Source of the DNA: Obelidium mucronatum
Lineage: Eukaryota; Chytridiomycota; Chytridiomycetes; Chytridiales; Chytriomycetaceae
DNA: 12,739 bases
Direction of reading: 5' to 3'
NCBI GenBank assembly: GCA_025765595.1
Contig: JAIVFH010000611.1
Coordinates: 1-12,739 of the forward strand
Within the stretch, counting starts at the first letter, position 1. Each line of letters starts with the position of its first letter. The notes under the pieces are model-generated. The model was not told where the DNA came from. It saw only the letters and a program-made list of their open reading frames with translations, and searched no databases. Made by a program: the position numbers and the translations under genes. Positions 7,989 to 12,739 of the stretch are shown here, in pieces.

Positions 7989-8804
7989 ATGCAATTCTTC
8001 AGACAACCAGCAGTCCAACCATATGCAATGTCTATATATCTGAGCTCACCAGAGTGCCACCGTCCTTTTTTTTTTACGTGTTTTTACGTGTTTTTATGCA
8101 GTAATTATTTGTGGTTTGCCAGGATTGCATGCCAAGATTGCAAAAGACTTGGATACTTCCCACACTATACTTCAGGGCACTGGAAGGTCCCCTTAAGTTT
8201 GGTTTTTTACGTGTTTATGCGTGTTTCTGCGTGTTTATCTGTGTTTATGCGTGTTTACTCGACATTTACGTTTTACTCGACATTTACGTGTTTTACTCGA
8301 CATTTACGTGTTTACTCGACATTTACGTGTTTTCTAGGTGCTTTTATTCTGATTGTTTATCACCCAATACTCTAGCCCCACAAACATCAATTTGTCTTTA
8401 GCTCAGTATGCAGAGAGCAGCAGCCTGTGCTGTTGTTGGTTTGGTTGCCTCTGCCAACCTATTGTTCCCATTCCCCTACAAAGCCACCTTCTTCAGCCCT
8501 CTGTTGAGTTTAGTGTATTAGAATGCAGTATTTAGCTGTGTTTGATTTGGTTTTTATTTTGGTTTGGATTGTTTCTGTTGGCAGCTCAGGCAAAAAGGGC
8601 ACCTGAGTGGTTCTAGCACATTTCACCTCATCAGTATCCCCGTCCCAATACTCCCACAGGATTGGAAGGCTTGGTGCAGGCCGAATTGGATCCCAGGTGG
8701 AGACAGGTTTGCTGGGCTGGCCTGCTCATTTCCCTTCCTTTTCTCTGGAAATATATGGCTTTTACATCCAATTTTGAAACATGATTCTAGGAATGGCCAA
8801 AAGA
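7989..8804 (+). repeat. Satellite unit 11 (816 bp)
   Basis: The tract is 126 bp with four 20-mers. The G separating two T runs is lost near 8066-8075, leaving an unbroken T10. The other parts match the reference by eye. Confidence 0.95.
8209..8334 (+). repeat. Decamer/20-mer tract, unit 11 (four 20-mers)
   Basis: 126 bp. The first 20-mer reads acgtttta, two bases short, and T runs before the first and last copies are one shorter. The middle copies are perfect. Confidence 0.94.
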
Positions 8805-9625
8805 ATGCAATTCTTCAGACAACCAGCAGTCCAACCATATGCAATGTCTATATATCTGAGCTCACCAGAGTGCCACCGTCCTTTTTGTTTTTACGTGTTT
8901 TTACGTGTTTTTATGCAGTAATTATTTGTGGTTTGCCAGGATTGCATGCCAAGATTGCAAAAGACTTGGATACTTCCCACACTATACTTCAGGGCACTGG
9001 AAGGTCCCCTTAAGTTTGGTTTTTTACGTGTTTATGCGTGTTTCTGCGTGTTTATCTGTGTTTATGCGTGTTTTACTCGACATTTACGTGTTTTACTCGA
9101 CATTTACGTGTTTTACTCGACATTTACGTGTTTTACTCGACATTTACGTGTTTTCTAGGTGCTTTTATTCTGATTGTTTATCACCCAATACTCTAGCCCC
9201 ACAAACATCAATTTGTCTTTAGCTCAGTATGCAGAGAGCAGCAGCCTGTGCTGTTGTTGGTTTGGTTGCCTCTGCCAACCTATTGTTCCCATTCCCCTAC
9301 AAAGCCACCTTCTTCAGCCCTCTGTTGAGTTTAGTGTATTAGAATGCAGTATTTAGCTGTGTTTGATTTGGTTTTTATTTTGGTTTGGATTGTTTCTGTT
9401 GGCAGCTCAGGCAAAAAGGGCACCTGAGTGGTTCTAGCACATTTCACCTCATCAGTATCCCCGTCCCAATACTCCCACAGGATTGGAAGGCTTGGTGCAG
9501 GCCGAATTGGATCCCAGGTGGAGACAGGTTTGCTGGGCTGGCCTGCTCATTTCCCTTCCTTTTCTCTGGAAATATATGGCTTTTACATCCAATTTTGAAA
9601 CATGATTCTAGGAATGGCCAAAAGA
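8805..9625 (+). repeat. Satellite unit 12 (821 bp, clean four-20-mer form)
   Basis: This unit is exactly 40 bp longer than the reference and carries four perfect 20-mers with no other change seen. It is the cleanest evidence that the 20-mer is the unit of expansion, and it argues that the expansion is not just read noise. Confidence 0.96.
9026..9155 (+). repeat. Decamer/20-mer tract, unit 12 (four perfect 20-mers)
   Basis: 130 bp, exactly two 20-mers more than the reference, in perfect 10-bp phase throughout. Confidence 0.96.
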
Positions 9626-10472
9626 ATGCAATTCTTCAGACAACCAGCAGTCCAACCATATGCAATGTCTATATATCTGAGCTCACCAGAGTGCCACCGT
9701 CCTTTTTGTTTTTACGTGTTTTTACGTGTTTTTATGCAGTAATTATTTGTGGTTTGCCAGGATTGCATGCCAAGATTGCAAAAGACTTGGATACTTCCCA
9801 CACTATACTTCAGGGCACTGGAAGGTCCCCTTAAGTTTGGTTTTTTACGTGTTTATGCGTGTTTCTGCGTGTTTATCTGTGTTTATGCGTGTTTTACTCG
9901 ACATTTACGTGTTTTACTCGACATTTACGTGTTTTACTCGACATTTACGTGTTTTACTCGACATTTACGTGTTTTACTACTACGCATTTACGTGTTTTCT
10001 AGGTGCTTTTTCTGATTGTTTATCACCCAATACTCTAGCCCCACAAACATCAATTTGTCTTTAGCTCAGTATGCAGAGAGCAGCAGCCTGTGCTGTTGTT
10101 GGTTTGGTTGCCTCTGCCAACCTATTGTTCCCATTCCCCTACAAAGCCACCTTCTTCAGCCCTCTGTTGAGTTTAGTGTATTAGAATGCAGTATTTAGCT
10201 GTGTTTGATTTGGTTTTTATTTTGGTTTGGATTGTTTCTGTTGGCAGCTCAGGCAAAAAGGGCACCTGAGTGGTTCTAGCACATTTCACCTCATCAGTAT
10301 CCCCCCCGTCCCAATACTCCCACAGGATTGGAAGGCTTGGTGCAGCGGCCGAATTGGATCCCAGGTGGAGACAGGTTTGCTGGGCTGGCCTGCTCATTTC
10401 CCTTCCTTTTCTCTGGAAATATATGGCTTTTACATCCAATTTTGAAACATGATTCTAGGAATGGCCAAAAGA
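9626..10472 (+). repeat. Satellite unit 13 (847 bp)
   Basis: The tract is 153 bp: four perfect 20-mers and a fifth altered one. Other changes are a 2-bp loss near 10007-10011, C4 lengthened to C7 at about 10301-10307, and a 2-bp insertion near 10345-10348 that adds an extra CG. These sum to the observed length. Confidence 0.95.
9847..9999 (+). repeat. Decamer/20-mer tract, unit 13 (four perfect plus one altered 20-mer)
   Basis: 153 bp. Four perfect 20-mers are followed by a copy in which CTCGAC is replaced by CTACTACG before the catttacgtg half. Confidence 0.94.
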
Positions 10473-11307
10473 ATGCAATTCTTCAGACAACCAGCAGTCC
10501 AACCATATGCAATGTCTATATATCTGAGTCACCAGAGTGCCACCGTCCTTTTTGTTTTTACGTGTTTTTACGTGTTTTTATGCAGTAATTATTTGTGGTT
10601 TGCCAGGATTGCATGCCAAGATTGCAAAAGACTTGGATACTTCCCACACTATACTTCAGGGCACTGGAAGGTCCCCTTAAGTTTGGTTTTTTACGTGTTT
10701 ATGCGTGTTTCTGCTGGTTTTATCTGTGTTTATGCGTGTTTTACTCGACATTTACGTGTTTTACTCGACATTTACGTGTTTTCATACTTTACGTGTTTTA
10801 CTCGACATTTACGTGTTTTACTCGACATTACGTGTTTTCTAGGTGCTTTTATTCTGATTGTTTATCACCCAATACTTACCCCACAAACATCAATTTGTCT
10901 TTAGCTCAGTATGCAGAGAGCAGCAGCCTGTGCTGTTGTTGGTTTGGTTGCCTCTGCCAACCTATTGTTCCCATTCCCCTACAAAGCCACCTTCTTCAGC
11001 CCTCTGTTGAGTTTAGTGTATTAGAATGCAGTATTTAGCTGTGTTTGATTTGGTTTTTATTTTGGTTTGGATTGTTTCTGTTGGCAGCTCAGGCAAAAAG
11101 GGCACCTGAGTGGTTCTAGCACATTTCACCTCATCAGTATCCCCGTCCCAATACTCCCACAGGATTGGAAGGCTTGGTGCAGGCCGAATTGGATCCCAGG
11201 TGGAGACAGGTTTGCTGGGCTGGCCTGCTCATTTCCCTTCCTTTTCTCTGGAAATATATGGCTTTTACATCCAATTTTGAAACATGATTCTAGGAATGGC
11301 CAAAAGA
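10473..11307 (+). repeat. Satellite unit 14 (835 bp)
   Basis: The tract is 147 bp with about five 20-mers, two of them damaged. One base is missing near 10529, which breaks the gagctc palindrome, and 2 bp are missing near 10875-10880. One GCGTG core is altered near 10711-10720. Confidence 0.95.
10693..10839 (+). repeat. Decamer/20-mer tract, unit 14 (about five 20-mers)
   Basis: 147 bp. The third decamer is altered (ctgctgg). Two perfect 20-mers are followed by a shortened copy reading catactttacgtg, then a perfect one and one missing a T (gacattacgtg). Confidence 0.92.
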
Positions 11308-12140
11308 ATGCAATTCTTCAGACAACCAGCAGTCCAACCATATGCAATGTCTATATCTGAGCTCACCAGAGTGCCACCGTCCTTTTTTTTTACGTGTTTT
11401 TACGTGTTTTTATGCAGTAATTATTTGTGGTTTGCCAGGATTGCATGCCAAGATTGCAAAAGACTTGGATACTTCCCACACTATACTTCAGGGCACTGGA
11501 AGGTCCCCTTAAGTTTGGTTTTTTACGTGTTTATGCGTGTTTCTGCGTGTTTATCTGTGTTTATGCGTGTTTTACTCGACATTACGTGTTTACTCGACAT
11601 TTACGTGTTACTCGACATTTACGTGTTTTACTCGACATTTACGTGTTTTACTCGACATTTACGTGTTTTCTAGGTGCTTTTATTCTGATTGTTTATCACC
11701 CAATACTCTAGCCCCACAAACATCAATTTGTCTTTAGCTCAGTATGCAGAGAGCAGCAGCCTGTGCTGTTGTTGGTTTGGTTGCCTCTGCCAACCTATTG
11801 TTCCCATTCCCCTACAAAGCCACCTTCTTCAGCCCTCTGTTGAGTTTAGTGTATTAGAATGCAGTATTTAGCTGTGTTTGATTTGGTTTTTATTTTGGTT
11901 TGGATTGTTTCTGTTGGCAGCTCAGGCAAAAAGGGCACCTGAGTGGTTCTAGCACATTTCACCTCATCAGTATCCCCGTCCCAATACTCCCACAGGATTG
12001 GAAGGCTTGGTGCAGGCCGAATTGGATCCCAGGTGGAGACAGGTTTGCTGGGCTGGCCTGCTCATTTCCCTTCCTTTTCTCTGGAAATATATGGCTTTTA
12101 CATCCAATTTTGAAACATGATTCTAGGAATGGCCAAAAGA
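11308..12140 (+). repeat. Satellite unit 15 (833 bp)
   Basis: The tract is 146 bp with five 20-mers, three of them short by 1-2 bases. TA is missing from the tatatat run near 11351-11358. The separator G and one T are lost in the T run near 11383-11391. Confidence 0.95.
11525..11670 (+). repeat. Decamer/20-mer tract, unit 15 (five 20-mers)
   Basis: 146 bp. The first three copies are 1-2 bases short in T runs; the last two are perfect. Confidence 0.94.
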
Positions 12141-12739
12141 ATGCAATTCTTCAGACAACCAGCAGTCCAACCATATGCAATGTCTATATATCTGAGCTCA
12201 CCAGAGTGCCACCGTCCTTTTTGTTTTTACGTGTTTTTACGTGTTTTTATGCAGTAATTATTTGTGGTTTGCCAGGATTGCATGCCAAGATTGCAAAAGA
12301 CTTGGATACTTCCCACACTATACTTCAGGGCACTGGAAGGTCCCCTTAAGTTTGGTTTTTTACGTGTTTATGCGTGTTTCTGCGTGTTTATCTGTGTTTA
12401 TGCGTGTTTTCTCGACATTTACGTGTTTACTCGACATTTACGTGTTTTACTCGACATTTACGTGTTTTACTCGACATTTACGTGTTTTACTCGCATTTAC
12501 GTTTTACTCGACATTTACGTGTTTTACTCGACATTTACGTGTTTTCTAGGGCTTATTCTGATTGTTTATCACCCAATACTCTAGCCCCACAAACATCAAT
12601 TTGTCTTTAGCTCAGTATGCAGAGAGCAGCAGCCTGTGCTGTTGTTGGTTTGGTTGCCTCTGCCAACCTATTGTTCCCATTCCCCTACAAAGCCACCTTC
12701 TTCAGCCCTCTGTTGAGTTAGTGTATTAGAATGCAGTAT
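12141..12739 (+). repeat. Satellite unit 16 (partial, cut by window end)
   Basis: This is the first 599 bp of a unit. It stops where the reference unit would be at relative position 508, because the tract is about 95 bp longer. Four single-base losses are seen after the tract: three near 12549-12556 and one near 12718. The right arm with the GGATCC site lies beyond the window. Confidence 0.95.
12362..12546 (+). repeat. Decamer/20-mer tract, unit 16 (seven 20-mers)
   Basis: 185 bp, the largest 20-mer count in the window. The fifth copy is damaged (ctcgcatttacgtttt) and the first lacks an A after the T run. It sits at the end of the run 4,4,4,5,5,5,7 across units 10-16. Confidence 0.94.

Larger units (their letters stand above)
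1..12739. repeat. Tandem satellite array, about 781-bp unit, 15 complete copies plus a partial 16th
   Basis: The same sequence recurs head to tail across the whole window. Using the anchor atgcaattcttcagacaacc, units begin at 1, 877, 1658, 2434, 3215, 3991, 4831, 5609, 6390, 7171, 7989, 8805, 9626, 10473, 11308 and 12141. Complete units are 776-876 bp; the clean form is 781 bp. Copies are nearly identical outside the internal ACGTG tract. The window begins and ends inside the array, so neither edge nor total copy number is visible. Each unit carries one GGATCC site in the right arm. There is no transposase, reverse transcriptase, terminal repeat or coding gene. CpG depletion outside the tract suggests a vertebrate genome (inference). 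I do not recognise the unit as a named satellite family. Confidence 0.98.

Noticed and set aside
1..12739. Transposon, endogenous retrovirus or bacterial gene cluster
   Set aside because: There are no terminal inverted or long terminal repeats, target-site duplications, polymerase, integrase or transposase frames, and no operon-like coding. Head-to-tail repetition explains the entire window.
1..12739. Telomeric repeat, alpha satellite, or avian W-linked XhoI-type repeat
   Set aside because: There is no TTAGGG run, no 171-bp periodicity, and the decamers do not follow the roughly 21-bp alternating A3-5/T3-5 pattern of the W repeats.

Overview
This window is one continuous tandem (satellite or macrosatellite) array. 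It holds 15 complete head-to-tail units plus a partial 16th, all in the same orientation, and no unique flanking DNA on either side. I see no protein-coding gene that I would defend. The base unit is 781 bp and complete units run from 776 to 876 bp. Almost all the length variation comes from an internal minisatellite in each unit, and by hand count I can reconcile every unit length from that tract plus a few small indels.

Layout of one unit, using the clean copy at 877-1657: a left arm (877-959); three T5-type decamers (960-989); a spacer with an imperfect 13-bp direct duplication (1007-1032); a decamer/20-mer tract rich in ACGTG (1098-1187); then a right arm of about 470 bp (1188-1657). The right arm contains a 125-bp stretch identical in all 16 copies (1229-1353), a tRNA-like fold (1245-1319), a TTTGG-rich stretch (about 1390-1434) and a small hairpin (1438-1460). 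The tract is built on an exact 10-bp period. Five decamers of form NYGTGTTTNN are followed by n copies of the 20-mer actcgacatttacgtgtttt, which is itself two decamers. Going left to right, n is about 6,2,2,2,2,5,2,2,2,4,4,4,5,5,5,7, so units 10-16 become longer toward the right end.

The organism is most likely a eukaryote, probably a vertebrate. Outside the ACGTG tracts the unit is strongly CpG-depleted (3 CpG in about 650 bp), TG/CA-rich and without coding organisation, as in methylated vertebrate satellite DNA. I cannot name the species or match the unit to a satellite family I know. Open reading frames recur once per unit only because the units are nearly identical.

The points most worth a second look are the nested 10/20/781-bp architecture, the one-sided expansion of the 20-mer, the roughly 150 RCGTG cores all on one strand, the concentration of CpG in the variable tract, and a tRNA-like segment inside the invariant block. 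Differences between copies are nearly all indels, so raw-read or assembly error must be excluded before fine variation is interpreted.
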